The notes under the pieces: model-generated | Told to the model about the DNA's origin: nothing | The model's input: the letters and a program-made list of their open reading frames with translations, nothing else | The model's database searches: none | DNA from: Flavobacterium cerinum | Lineage (GTDB): Bacteria; Bacteroidota; Bacteroidia; Flavobacteriales; Flavobacteriaceae | NCBI RefSeq assembly: GCF_004028155.1 | Contig: NZ_SBII01000012.1 | Coordinates: 95,613 to 159,612 of the forward strand | Length of the DNA stretch: 64,000 nt | Direction: 5' to 3' | Part shown: positions 1-8,635 of the stretch, piece after piece | How the letters are laid out: each line of letters opens with the position of its first letter | Numbering within the stretch: position 1 is the first letter of the stretch | Program-made: the position numbers and the translations under genes

Positions 1-2
1 CA

Positions 3-359
3 GTTTGGGCCTCTACTGTAGAAAATTCCCATCGCTGGTATGATGCCGTAGCCGGCCAGCTATTTTTACTTGCCGAAATGGATGATAAAATCGTGGGCTT
101 TGCCTCTTTGGACAATAGTACATACATTGACTTTATGTATGTACATAAAGACTACCAGAGACAAGGTATTGCTGAGATATTAATGGAAGAGCTGGAAATA
201 GAAGCGAGAGATTTTGGTACTATAACACTAACATCTGATGTTAGCAAAACTGCCAGACCTTTTTTTGAAAGAATAGGATTTGAAGTCGTTACCGAGCAAT
301 TGAATCTGAGGAGAGGTGTAGAAATTGTAAACTATAAAATGTCTAAAGCGTTACTATAA
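3..359 (+). CDS. GNAT-family N-acetyltransferase, 5'-truncated by the window edge
   Basis: The reading frame is open from base 3, so the start lies outside the window; an internal Met at base 78 is probably not the true start because the upstream codons (VWASTVENSHRWYDAVAGQ) read as coding. The visible part carries the GNAT acetyl-CoA signature, with YVHKDYQRQGIAEILMEEL matching the R/Q-x-x-G-x-G/A loop, followed by the usual beta-5 to alpha-4 segment and an FFERIGF motif near the end. The acceptor substrate cannot be deduced. The gene is followed by a bidirectional terminator shared with galE, which converges on it. The family assignment is firm and the function is not. Confidence 0.85.
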   Translation, partial: VWASTVENSHRWYDAVAGQLFLLAEMDDKIVGFASLDNSTYIDFMYVHKDYQRQGIAEILMEELEIEARDFGTITLTSDVSKTARPFFERIGFEVVTEQLNLRRGVEIVNYKMSKALL

Positions 360-370
360 CTCATCCTGAT

Positions 371-409
371 ATAAAAAAATCCAAACCTAAGGTTTGGATT
401 TTTTTATAT
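371..409. terminator. Bidirectional rho-independent terminator
   Basis: A perfect stem built on AAATCCAAACC and its complement, around a short centre, is flanked by A-runs on the left and T-runs on the right. It therefore works for the GNAT gene on the plus strand and for galE on the minus strand, which converge here. Confidence 0.85.
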
Positions 410-439
410 CTTAAATTGTAAATCAATCTACAATTAATC

Positions 440-1453
440 CTATTTTCTGATTTTCTGCTCCCATTTCCAAGCCGATTCCAATGCATCGTCTAAAGTAAGT
501 TCTGCATTCCAGCCCAGTACATTATTTGCTTTTGCAGTATCAGCATAAGCCTCTGTAATATCACCTACACGTCGCTCTACAATTTTATAATTAAGCGTTT
601 TACCACTTACTTTTTCAAAGGAATTAATAACATCTAACACTGAACTTCCTGTACCGGTACCAAGATTGAACACTTCAGCTTTTTCTACATTCTCTTTATT
701 CATTAAGCGCTTAAGCGCTTTTACGTGTGCTTTAGCAAGATCGACTACATGGATGTAATCACGTATACAGGTACCGTCGGCAGTAGGATAATCTGACCCG
801 AACACAGATAATTGTTCTCTCAATCCAATCGCGGTTTGTGTAATAAAAGGAATTAGATTTTGTGGCGTACCTTTAGGAAGCTCGCCAATATTTATCGATT
901 CATGTGCTCCTACCGGATTAAAATAGCGTAATAATATTGCATTAATATTACTAACTTTTACTACATCCTGTATTATCTCCTCGCCTATTTGTTTTGTGTT
1001 TCCATAAGGAGATAGTGCTGTTTGAATCGGAGCTTCTTCAGCTATAGGCATTATTGCTGCCTGGCCGTAAACAGTACAGGAGGAACTGAATATAAAATGC
1101 CCTTCAGGTTTCTTTTGAAGTTCCTGAAGTAGATATATAAGAGAGCTTATATTATTTTCATAATACAGTAATGGATTGTCTACACTTTCACCTACTGCTT
1201 TAGAAGCCGCAAAATGAATAACACCGGATACATCGCTATACTTTTTGAAAAACTGATGAACAGCAGCTTTATCTCGAAGATCTATCTGTTCAAAATTTGG
1301 CTGTTTGCCTATAATCGAGGTAATTCCATCTAAAACTTCTAATGAAGAATTTGACAGATCATCTATTATAACAACATCAAAACCTTCATTTTGCAATTCT
1401 ACCACTGTATGTGAACCGATAAAACCAAGTCCTCCTGTTACAAGTACTCTCAT
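440..1453 (-). CDS. galE: UDP-glucose 4-epimerase
   Basis: Extended short-chain dehydrogenase of 337 aa, the usual GalE length. The NAD-binding GxxGxxG motif is at residues 7-13 (GGLGFIG), the active-site Ser region is SSSCTVYG at 123-130, and the catalytic Tyr150-x3-Lys154 pair is in SPYGNTK. The C-terminal part contains the family RDYIHVVDL stretch and the final GWNAELTLDDAL segment. It interconverts UDP-glucose and UDP-galactose in the cytoplasm, feeding surface polysaccharide synthesis. It lies 2 bases downstream of a small unknown gene and follows a sugar aminotransferase, so the three form one minus-strand unit that probably serves envelope glycan synthesis. The epimerase assignment is secure; the exact sugar (Glc/Gal or the N-acetyl forms) is inferred. 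Confidence 0.93.
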   Translation of the reverse strand: MRVLVTGGLGFIGSHTVVELQNEGFDVVIIDDLSNSSLEVLDGITSIIGKQPNFEQIDLRDKAAVHQFFKKYSDVSGVIHFAASKAVGESVDNPLLYYENNISSLIYLLQELQKKPEGHFIFSSSCTVYGQAAIMPIAEEAPIQTALSPYGNTKQIGEEIIQDVVKVSNINAILLRYFNPVGAHESINIGELPKGTPQNLIPFITQTAIGLREQLSVFGSDYPTADGTCIRDYIHVVDLAKAHVKALKRLMNKENVEKAEVFNLGTGTGSSVLDVINSFEKVSGKTLNYKIVERRVGDITEAYADTAKANNVLGWNAELTLDDALESAWKWEQKIRK

Positions 1454-1455
1454 AT

Positions 1456-1890
1456 TTATTTTGTATTTTTTTTCGGCGTGATCGTAAAATCAAATAAATA
1501 CTTACCGTTTTTATCTTTATAATGGTATTTTAACAAAACTGAATTATCTCTGATATAAGCCATCTGAGGATCTGTATCTGCTGCGTTTTGAGTAGTTTTC
1601 ATTATATTTTTCTTAGACTCATCCAGATTTACAGTAAGAGAATCTTTGTTTACACGAACCGTGTAAAGATACACAAGTGTTAACGGATTTTCTGTTACCG
1701 TTGTGTTATCAAGTATTGTATAAGCATCTATAGTAATGGGACATTTTTTATTAATCTCCTCAGATGTTTTTATAACTTCAGACGCTACTGCATTATTACC
1801 CTTACACATAACACTAACTGCAATAGTCATTGTAAATGCTATTGCAAAAGATATGTACCTTATTATATTCTTCTTTTTGTGGCTATCCAT
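1456..1890 (-). CDS. Small exported or membrane-anchored protein of unknown function
   Basis: This 144-aa product was not recognised. Residues 1-9 are basic (MDSHKKKNI) and are followed by a hydrophobic segment at about 10-28, which fits a signal sequence or an N-terminal anchor with the remainder in the periplasm. The remainder is mixed alpha/beta with no repeats and ends in a Lys-rich tail. The start codon shares one base with the stop codon of the upstream aminotransferase (TAATG arrangement), so translation is probably coupled, and galE follows after 2 bases. The placement between two sugar-nucleotide genes is suggestive only; no function is assigned. Confidence 0.7.
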   Translation of the reverse strand: MDSHKKKNIIRYISFAIAFTMTIAVSVMCKGNNAVASEVIKTSEEINKKCPITIDAYTILDNTTVTENPLTLVYLYTVRVNKDSLTVNLDESKKNIMKTTQNAADTDPQMAYIRDNSVLLKYHYKDKNGKYLFDFTITPKKNTK

Positions 1891-3020
1891 TAACTAAGAA
1901 ATTCTAAAACACTGTCTGTTATAAATTTAATTTGTTCATCATCCAGTTCTGTATGCATTGGCAATGATATAACTTCTTTAACCAATTGATTTGTTACAGG
2001 GAAATCAGCTTCATTGTAACGCGTATCAGCGTAAGCTTTCTGGCTGTGTAACGCTATTGGGTAATAGATTGCACAAGGTATGCTTTTATCTAACAAATAC
2101 TGCATTAAACCATCACGATCTGCATTAATAATTCTTAATGTATATTGATGGAACACATGGCTGTTTCTTTCTCCTTTAACAATAGGCGTAATAATATTAG
2201 CATGACCTGCAAAGGCAGCACTATATTTTTCGGCAGCTGTTTGTCTTGCAACATTATAGGTGTCAAGATTAGGTAGTTTAACATTCAGTACTGCTGCCTG
2301 TATACTATCAAGTCTTGAGTTCACGCCGACTACATCATGGTGGTAACGCACATACATTCCATGGTTTACTATCCCTCTAAGTTTGTGTGCAAGTTCATCA
2401 TCGTTAGTAAAAATAGCGCCACCATCGCCATAACAGCCAAGGTTTTTAGATGGAAAAAATGAAGTAGAAGCCACATGGCCCATTACTCCGGCTTTCTTTT
2501 TAGAGCCATCTGCGTACTTATAATCGGCACCAATTGCCTGAGCATTATCTTCAATAACATAAAGATTATGTTCTTGAGCCAACGTCATAATGGCTTCCAT
2601 ATCTGCAACCTGACCAAATAAATGTACAGGCACTATAGCCTTAGTTTTTGGCGTAATTGCTTTTCTAACTGCTTCTATAGAAATATTAAATGTATCCGGA
2701 TCAACATCTACTAATACCGGTGTTAACTGCAATAAAGCAATAACTTCTACAGTAGCTGCAAAAGTAAAATCGGCAGTAATAACCTCGTCACCCGGTTTAA
2801 GGTCAAGTCCCATCATGGCAATTTGTAAAGCATCGGTACCATTTGCACACGGTATAACGTGTTTAGCACCAAGGTAATTTTCTAAATTTTTCTGAAAAAG
2901 GTGTACTTGCGGCCCGTTTATATATGATGTAGTATCTAGAACTTCCTGAATAGAAATATTTACAGTATCTTTAATCTGATCGTATTGACTTTTTAAGTCA
3001 ACCATTTGGATTTTTTTCAT
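1890..3020 (-). CDS. DegT/DnrJ/EryC1/StrS family sugar aminotransferase
   Basis: PLP-dependent aminotransferase of 376 aa, typical of the family that aminates keto-sugar nucleotides. Landmarks are the PCANGTDALQIA substrate and phosphate loop at about 57-68, VIEDNAQAIGA with the PLP-contacting Asp158, and STSFFPSKNLGCYGDGG, where Lys192 should form the Schiff base. The N-terminus (MKKIQMVDLKSQYDQI) is the usual one for the family. It probably makes an amino sugar for O-antigen or capsule, in agreement with the adjacent galE. The precise keto-sugar substrate cannot be read from the sequence. First gene of the three-gene minus-strand unit. Confidence 0.88.
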   Translation of the reverse strand: MKKIQMVDLKSQYDQIKDTVNISIQEVLDTTSYINGPQVHLFQKNLENYLGAKHVIPCANGTDALQIAMMGLDLKPGDEVITADFTFAATVEVIALLQLTPVLVDVDPDTFNISIEAVRKAITPKTKAIVPVHLFGQVADMEAIMTLAQEHNLYVIEDNAQAIGADYKYADGSKKKAGVMGHVASTSFFPSKNLGCYGDGGAIFTNDDELAHKLRGIVNHGMYVRYHHDVVGVNSRLDSIQAAVLNVKLPNLDTYNVARQTAAEKYSAAFAGHANIITPIVKGERNSHVFHQYTLRIINADRDGLMQYLLDKSIPCAIYYPIALHSQKAYADTRYNEADFPVTNQLVKEVISLPMHTELDDEQIKFITDSVLEFLS

Positions 3021-3126
3021 ATATGTTTCCTGATAATTCAGGATTGAATTAAAGGTTAATAATCATTTGCAAAAATAGTTAACTTAAATGGAGTAGACAC
3101 CTTGGGCAAATGTTTTTTTGAACCTT

Positions 3127-4578
3127 TTATTCCAGTTTAAAGCTTCGTGATACAGGAACTTCTTCAAAATTAGTGAGCAATAAAGTTTTTGACGATACAC
3201 TCTTAATATAATTTTTATTTACCACATAAGATCTGTGGCATTTTACAAAATTTGGAGGTAGTTCGGTTACAAGATGACTTAATTTCCCCCTGATGAAATT
3301 TCTTTTCCCATCCGTCGAAACAAGATTTAGGTAATGATCTTCCGCTTTTATGTAAATGAGCTTGTCAAGGTAAATTTTGGATTTATTTTTTAAAATGAGA
3401 TGGTCTTCAATTACCAGCTGTTTTACTTTCTCAAGCTGTTCTACCGTTTTTGTGTGTTCTATTTCAATATCTTTCTTTTCAGCTTCAAGGCGTTTTTTAT
3501 TGTAGTCAATTTTTTTCCATCGTATAAAAGAATACAGCGCTAGCAAAAATACCAAAAAAAGCAGGATACTGAATACTATTTTATTTTGTATAAGTTTCAT
3601 TTTTATTTTTTGCAGCGCATTTATCTGCCTGTCTTTTTTTTCGACTTCATATTTTGTATTAATCTCATGAACCACAGCATTTTGTTCCATGTCTTTAATC
3701 TGGCTGTCAAGGCTGTCGTGTTTCTTTTCGTATTCGCGCCTCTCTTTATTATTATTCAGGTAATCAAACGTTTCAGCTATTTTTTTGTACAGCATTCTTT
3801 TCGATTTACCCTTATAATAAGGCAGCTGTATCTTTTCGGCTTTTAAAAAATAAACGATGGCCTCTTTATCACGCCCTTCTGTGAAATAGCTGTTGGCATA
3901 ACTGTAGTTGTTTGCAAATAAATGAAACCTGTCTCCTGTACGGTTTATATATATTCCTGCAGAATCCAGATAAGAACGTGCCATGTTATATTTTTGCCAT
4001 GTAACCATCAGCGTTCCTATATTACCATATACTTTTCCTTTTATAACATCATCGTTAGTTTTTTTTGCATGAACCAGAGCTTTGCTGAATAGTTTAAAGG
4101 CGTTGTCGGGAACCCGTTGATCTTTTAGGTTTTCATCAATTTTATCATGAGCATTTTTAGCATATTCGCTATAAGCATAAGCAAGTCTTATATCAGAATT
4201 GTTTTTTAGAGCATAACTGTAGTATTCATCTAAAAATGAAGTGCCATATTTATTATAGTTCTCCTGTGAAGAGATAACCAGATAAGCATCCAGTGCAATA
4301 TCCTTAGAGAATTCAATGTTCTTTAGTTTATCAAATTCTTTTTTTGCATTGATAAAATGAATGAGTGCAAAGTCTTCCTTGTTTAAAAAAGCATAACATT
4401 TCCCTATTATGTACTGGTTTTTAGCATAGTCAGATCCCGATTTTACAGCCAACTTTTTTAATGAAACTATTGTGCTGTCGGGATTGGCTTCAATATTCCG
4501 GGTAATTAACGCAGACAGCGACTGACCATAACTTAGACAGCAGGATAACAAAAAGAGGAATGTTATTTTTTGTTTCAT
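3127..4578 (-). CDS. TPR-containing membrane protein with C-terminal LytTR DNA-binding domain
   Basis: This 483-aa protein has an unusual layout. A signal peptide (LFLLSCCLSYGQ, cleavage near 19) is followed by a helical region of TPR-like repeats at about 20-290. A coiled-coil linker precedes one transmembrane segment at about 334-350 (IVFSILLFLVFLLALYSF). A second coiled coil (KKRLEAEKKDIEIEHTK) then leads to a LytTR domain at about 395-483, recognisable by YIKAEDHYLNLVSTDGK and FVKCHRSYVVNKNYI. The sensing part would be periplasmic and the DNA-binding part cytoplasmic, so the protein could act as a one-component transmembrane regulator. It overlaps the upstream 171-aa gene by one base (TAATG). 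The domain calls are good; ligand and targets are unknown. Confidence 0.82.
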   Translation of the reverse strand: MKQKITFLFLLSCCLSYGQSLSALITRNIEANPDSTIVSLKKLAVKSGSDYAKNQYIIGKCYAFLNKEDFALIHFINAKKEFDKLKNIEFSKDIALDAYLVISSQENYNKYGTSFLDEYYSYALKNNSDIRLAYAYSEYAKNAHDKIDENLKDQRVPDNAFKLFSKALVHAKKTNDDVIKGKVYGNIGTLMVTWQKYNMARSYLDSAGIYINRTGDRFHLFANNYSYANSYFTEGRDKEAIVYFLKAEKIQLPYYKGKSKRMLYKKIAETFDYLNNNKERREYEKKHDSLDSQIKDMEQNAVVHEINTKYEVEKKDRQINALQKIKMKLIQNKIVFSILLFLVFLLALYSFIRWKKIDYNKKRLEAEKKDIEIEHTKTVEQLEKVKQLVIEDHLILKNKSKIYLDKLIYIKAEDHYLNLVSTDGKRNFIRGKLSHLVTELPPNFVKCHRSYVVNKNYIKSVSSKTLLLTNFEEVPVSRSFKLE

Positions 4579-5093
4579 TAGCGTCTCATGAGTGTAAATA
4601 TGCCGTCGCGTTTGGTAAATCTCGGAAGTCTTGAAGGAGTCTCTCCTCCGGCATCAAATACTTTGTTGCCAGGATGAAGGACATTCCAGCCCGCATTGAA
4701 TTTTTTGTGGCCTTCATCGTCCATTTCACGATATCCAAATTTATTTAACCGGGTTTCAAAATAGGATGTCAGCTCATAAAAAGTTTTTGTATCATATTCA
4801 TTTATATACATTACCCTTATTACATCCCCACTTTTCCATTCTTTAGGTTTTTCGATGCTGAAACGGATTGGCACTTCAGCGTTCATTTTTTCATTATCAG
4901 AAAGTTCAGGTTTCTGGGAATTATAATAGCTGAATATTATTGCTTTATTGCCATTATTGATGAGCATATTTAATTTGCCATATATATAGCTATCAGAAGA
5001 AGCCCATAAAACAAGAGCGACTTCAATTGTATCGTCATTAACATATAAATTACCTAAAAGGTATGCTGTTTTATTTTTAATGTCTGTACTCAT
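4578..5093 (-). CDS. Hypothetical cytoplasmic protein, coupled to the TPR-LytTR regulator
   Basis: This 171-aa protein without signal peptide or membrane segment was not recognised. The N-terminal half is rich in beta-type residues (AYLLGNLYVNDDTIEVALVL) and the C-terminus is basic (PRFTKRDGIFTLMRR). Its stop codon overlaps the start of the LytTR-domain gene (TAATG), so the two are almost certainly co-translated; this gene is the first of the pair. It could be a partner or target of the regulator, but nothing in the sequence proves this. Confidence 0.65.
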   Translation of the reverse strand: MSTDIKNKTAYLLGNLYVNDDTIEVALVLWASSDSYIYGKLNMLINNGNKAIIFSYYNSQKPELSDNEKMNAEVPIRFSIEKPKEWKSGDVIRVMYINEYDTKTFYELTSYFETRLNKFGYREMDDEGHKKFNAGWNVLHPGNKVFDAGGETPSRLPRFTKRDGIFTLMRR

Positions 5094-5150
5094 TTTTATA
5101 GTTTTTAGCTATGATTGATTAACAATATTATAAAATTATTTATTTGAAAT

Positions 5151-5187
5151 AAACGAAAAACCCCTTTTAATTGGGATTTTTCGTTTT
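5151..5187 (-). terminator. Rho-independent terminator after the 83-aa gene
   Basis: An inverted repeat built on AAACGAAAAACCCC and its near-complement (one mismatch) surrounds an 8-base loop and is followed on the minus strand by a T-rich stretch. It lies just downstream of the gene ending at 5209 and separates it from the 171-aa gene. Confidence 0.7.
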
Positions 5188-5208
5188 TCTATTGAGATAA
5201 TAAATCTT

Positions 5209-5460
5209 CTATCCCCATTTAACACAAATTTCTACCTGCAGCTTTTCATCCCATTTTACTTTTAGACAAACCTCCCCTCCCCTTGTATCATCATTATTGT
5301 CTCCAATTGCTCTATAGCAAACAGATCCGTCTTTAGAGGTAACTTGCCTTCCAAGCACTTCTTTTGTTGTTGTGTTTATCAGTGTTTTTTTATCATCTGA
5401 TAATACTACTGTTCCGTTCTGAATAAGATCGTAAAGTTCTTCTCCGTTAATATTTTTCAT
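5209..5460 (-). CDS. Small hypothetical protein
   Basis: This 83-aa product has no signal peptide and no transmembrane segment, and I do not recognise it. It starts MKNINGEELYDLI and carries three cysteines, with the C-terminal part predicted as beta strands (EVCLKVKWDEKLQVEICVKWG). It has its own terminator and a 242-bp AT-rich upstream gap shared with the divergent waaA, so it is probably monocistronic. The coding look (acceptable codon use and a strong downstream terminator) supports a real gene; no function can be given. Confidence 0.55.
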   Translation of the reverse strand: MKNINGEELYDLIQNGTVVLSDDKKTLINTTTKEVLGRQVTSKDGSVCYRAIGDNNDDTRGGEVCLKVKWDEKLQVEICVKWG

Positions 5461-5702
5461 GATATTTAAATTTTTATTTCCCTACTCTTTGATCCCGTTT
5501 TCGGTTCCCGGGTGTTTGGAATTCCGATGTCAAAACTCCAGTAAATAAACGGCTTAATAAAAAAAATGTCGTGAACTGCACAAAAAACTACGTGAACGGT
5601 AAAGCTGCATTAAGGATTTGCAAAAAGGAGTATGTTGTTGAGAATAATGAGGTTTAATTTCCTGAAAAAATAAGCGTAATTTAGCCCTTCAATTTTTTAC
5701 CT

Positions 5703-6932
5703 ATGTTTTTTCTTTATAACCTGCTCACTATTATTACCGGATATGCACTAAATATTGTGGCATTGTTTAGTCCGAAAATTAAACTTTTTGTTGAAGGCAG
5801 AAAGCACGTTTTTGAAACACTGCAGCAAAAAATAACAGCGACAGACAAAACCATCTGGTTCCATTCGGCGTCGCTTGGCGAATATGAACAGGGGCTGCCT
5901 GTTATGGAAAAAATAAAAATCCTTTATCCTAATCACAAGATTGTCCTTACATTCTTTTCGCCGTCAGGATATGAGGTGCGCAAAAACGCAAAAACTGCCG
6001 ATGTTATCGTTTACCTGCCATTAGACACTAAAGCGAATGCACAGCGGTTTATAAAACTGGTACACCCGGAACTAGTATTTTTTATTAAATATGAATTTTG
6101 GCCCAACTACCTTAACGAACTTAAAAAGACCAATGCCTCATCTTACCTCATCTCGGGATTTTTCAGAGAGAAACAGGTATTCTTTAAATGGTATGGCGGC
6201 TTTTACAGGAATGCTTTAAAAATATTCAGCCATTTCTTTGTGCAGTATGAAAGTTCAAAAGTACTGCTTCAAAAAATCGGCTATAATAATGTGACCATTA
6301 GTGGCGATACAAGATACGATCGTGTAAGCGAAATACTGGAACGTGATAACTCACTCCCCTTTATTGAAGAATTTAAAAACGATAAAACTACTGTTGTATT
6401 TGGCAGCTCATGGCCAAAAGACGAAAGTATGTTTACTGATTACATTAACGCTTCGATATCCACCAAATTTATTATTGCGCCACATACAACCGCACCTGAT
6501 CATATTAACGATATTAAAAACAGCATTACAAAAAAGACAGTTTTGTTCTCTGAAAAAGAAGGAAAAGACCTTTCAGAATATGATGTCCTGATCATTGATA
6601 CTGTAGGGATACTTACCAAAATTTACAGTTATGCTGACGTAGCTTATGTAGGCGGAGGCTTTGGCACAGCCGGATTACACAATATATTAGAACCTGCTGC
6701 TTTTGGAGTTCCTATAATCATAGGGCCTAATCACCAAAAATTCCCTGAAGCAGTAGCTCTCGTACACATGGGTGGCTGTATAGCGGTAAAAGATAAAAAA
6801 GAAATGGAAGAAGCATTATCATCACTTATCCAGAATGATGATTATCGCTGGGAAAAGGGTCATATTGCAGATACGTTTGTATCCATGAACCGCGGAGCCG
6901 TAAATATTATATTAAAAAACATTACAGACTAA
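5703..6932 (+). CDS. waaA: 3-deoxy-D-manno-octulosonic acid (Kdo) transferase
   Basis: GT-B fold glycosyltransferase (GT30) of 409 aa, normal for WaaA/KdtA. An N-terminal membrane anchor (about 1-20) precedes HSASLGEYEQGLPV, the conserved acceptor-side motif with the catalytic Glu. The C-terminal CMP-Kdo domain holds GDTRYDRV and VGGGFGTAGLHNILEPAAFG followed by IGPN. It transfers Kdo from CMP-Kdo to the lipid A precursor at the inner face of the inner membrane, an essential step of LPS assembly. Its stop overlaps the start of the following GNAT gene by one base. The assignment is secure; the number of Kdo residues added is not predictable. Confidence 0.95.
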   Translation: MFFLYNLLTIITGYALNIVALFSPKIKLFVEGRKHVFETLQQKITATDKTIWFHSASLGEYEQGLPVMEKIKILYPNHKIVLTFFSPSGYEVRKNAKTADVIVYLPLDTKANAQRFIKLVHPELVFFIKYEFWPNYLNELKKTNASSYLISGFFREKQVFFKWYGGFYRNALKIFSHFFVQYESSKVLLQKIGYNNVTISGDTRYDRVSEILERDNSLPFIEEFKNDKTTVVFGSSWPKDESMFTDYINASISTKFIIAPHTTAPDHINDIKNSITKKTVLFSEKEGKDLSEYDVLIIDTVGILTKIYSYADVAYVGGGFGTAGLHNILEPAAFGVPIIIGPNHQKFPEAVALVHMGGCIAVKDKKEMEEALSSLIQNDDYRWEKGHIADTFVSMNRGAVNIILKNITD

Positions 6933-7384
6933 TGAAAGCTACATTTAAACCTTTTGAAATTCAGGATATACCAACTGTGGTACCCATGATGAAAGAATTT
7001 TATGCTATAGACAATTACCCTATAGATGCTGACGTCACGACAAAAATGATGCATGAGTTTATTGAAAACGAGCACCATGGCAAAGGCTGGCTTATTATTA
7101 ATGACGGTCAGGTAATGGGATACATTATATTAACTTTTGTGTTTTCTTTTGAATACAAAGGAAGAATTGCATTTTTAGACGAGTTATTTATCTCCTCTAA
7201 AGCACGCGGCATGGGACTTGGAAAACAAGCACTGGATTTTATACATGACGAAGCAAAAGCATTATCCTTAAAAATTCTTTACCTGGAAGTAGAGCAACAC
7301 AACAAAATTGCCCAAAGTTTATATCTCTCTAAAAATTTCACGATCCATAACCGTGGATTAATGAAATTAGTAGTTAAACCATAA
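6932..7384 (+). CDS. GNAT-family N-acetyltransferase
   Basis: Full-length single-domain GNAT of 150 aa. The acetyl-CoA loop is LFISSKARGMGLGKQALDF (about 88-106), with the R/Q-x-x-G-x-G/A pattern, followed by EVEQHNKIAQSLYLSKNF, the typical terminal helix. The start codon overlaps the waaA stop (TAATG), so the gene is translationally coupled to LPS core synthesis. Whether that reflects function is unclear; the acceptor could be a small amine or a protein N-terminus. A strong terminator follows immediately. Confidence 0.88.
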   Translation: MKATFKPFEIQDIPTVVPMMKEFYAIDNYPIDADVTTKMMHEFIENEHHGKGWLIINDGQVMGYIILTFVFSFEYKGRIAFLDELFISSKARGMGLGKQALDFIHDEAKALSLKILYLEVEQHNKIAQSLYLSKNFTIHNRGLMKLVVKP

Positions 7385-7409
7385 AAAAGCGGCTTAAAGC
7401 CGCTTTTTT
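7383..7409. terminator. Bidirectional terminator between GNAT and the AhpD-like gene
   Basis: The GC-rich core GCGGCTT/AAGCCGC is flanked by A6 and T6 runs with a one-base centre. It is symmetric, so it can terminate both the waaA-GNAT unit and the convergent minus-strand gene. Confidence 0.9.
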
Positions 7410-7422
7410 ATTATACCGATTA

Positions 7423-7857
7423 TTACTCCGGCATTAAGCCCGTTGTAATTGCTAAACGGTTCCAGCAATTAATAGTAATGATCATCATGATAACCTGAGC
7501 AACATATTTTTCACCTAAAACGGCTGTTGCCTCATTATAGGTTTTATCGGTCACATGGTTGCTGATAAGCGTTACTTCTTCTGTAAGTGCTAAAACAGCT
7601 TTCTCATCTTCTGTAAAAAAAGGAGTATCTCTCCAGGCACTAAGCGTATAAATGCGCTGTTCTGTTTCGCCATGCTTACGGGCATCTTTAGTGTGCATGT
7701 CAAGACAAAAAGCACAACCGTTAATTTGTGATGCCCTTATTTTGATAAGCTCTTTATGAGTTTTAGTTAATTGTGTAGAGGCAATATATTTTTCGAGTGC
7801 CAATAATGCATTATAACCTTCCGGTTCTACTGCAGCTAGATTCATTCTTTTGTGCAT
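7423..7857 (-). CDS. Carboxymuconolactone decarboxylase/AhpD-family protein
   Basis: Helical protein of 144 aa with the family redox motif INGCAFCLDMHTKDARKHG: Cys48-x2-Cys51 and His55, as in AhpD-like alkylhydroperoxidases. Members disproportionate peroxides or act as general thiol peroxidase partners in the cytoplasm. It lies 80 bases downstream of a Crp/Fnr regulator on the same strand; this pairing is common in Bacteroidota and suggests that the regulator controls it. The family is certain; the substrate is not known. Confidence 0.88.
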   Translation of the reverse strand: MHKRMNLAAVEPEGYNALLALEKYIASTQLTKTHKELIKIRASQINGCAFCLDMHTKDARKHGETEQRIYTLSAWRDTPFFTEDEKAVLALTEEVTLISNHVTDKTYNEATAVLGEKYVAQVIMMIITINCWNRLAITTGLMPE

Positions 7858-7937
7858 AATGTTGACGATTTAATTTGTTCACTACAAATCTCCGACATAT
7901 GATTTCCAAAAAACTTAAAGTAGATTAAGAAATGAAT

Positions 7938-8510
7938 TTATTCTTTCTTAGCTCTTAACTTACTTAAAAATTCGGGGGTTATACCTAAAAAAGAAGCCAA
8001 TAAATATTGTGGAATCCTCTGAACAAATTCAGGAAACCTACTATTCATAAGATTGTACTGCTCTTCTCCGGTAAGATTAAATATGTAATGAATACGCATA
8101 AGCTGTGCCGAATAGGCTTTTTCTGCAACGACTCTAAAATAGCGTTCCAATTTTGGGATCTTAGAGAACAGTTCTTCTACAACCTTTTTATGAAGTACTA
8201 CAACTTGAGAATTTTCTACCGCCTGAATGTTAAATCCTGAAGGCTGGCCCGATTTAAAACTAACATAATCTGTAATCCACCAATTCTCTATACCAAACTG
8301 TATTACCTGCTCCACTCCCTTGGAGGTATTAATGTACATCCTGAAACAGCCTTTTATGATGAAATAATTCTCTGTACATACCTGCCCTTCTTTTAGCAAA
8401 TGTTCTTTTTTCTTTACATCACGAATTGTTAGAGAGGAAGTAAGTATTTCTTCCTCAGCTGGAGTAAGCAAAACGTGTTTGTTTATATGTGTAATAATTG
8501 CTTCAAACAT
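7938..8510 (-). CDS. Crp/Fnr-family transcriptional regulator
   Basis: Regulator of 190 aa, the short form usual in Bacteroidota. A cyclic-nucleotide-binding-like beta barrel spans about 25-125 (LLKEGQVCTENYFIIKGCFR). A long dimerisation helix and a C-terminal helix-turn-helix follow, of which YLLASFLGITPEFLSKLR is the recognition part. There is no cysteine cluster at the N-terminus, so an Fe-S sensor of the Fnr type is unlikely; the canonical cAMP-binding residues are also not evident. It probably regulates the downstream AhpD-like gene. Confidence 0.87.
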   Translation of the reverse strand: MFEAIITHINKHVLLTPAEEEILTSSLTIRDVKKKEHLLKEGQVCTENYFIIKGCFRMYINTSKGVEQVIQFGIENWWITDYVSFKSGQPSGFNIQAVENSQVVVLHKKVVEELFSKIPKLERYFRVVAEKAYSAQLMRIHYIFNLTGEEQYNLMNSRFPEFVQRIPQYLLASFLGITPEFLSKLRAKKE

Positions 8511-8635
8511 TTGGCAGGATCGTGTAAAAGTGAAAAATGAATGGTGTTTGTTTCATCCTATTAACAGTAAAGGTTCCTTCTTAGGTTTATAAAAATGTGT
8601 AACTTGCGCACCACAATAACAAATATATCCAAAAT

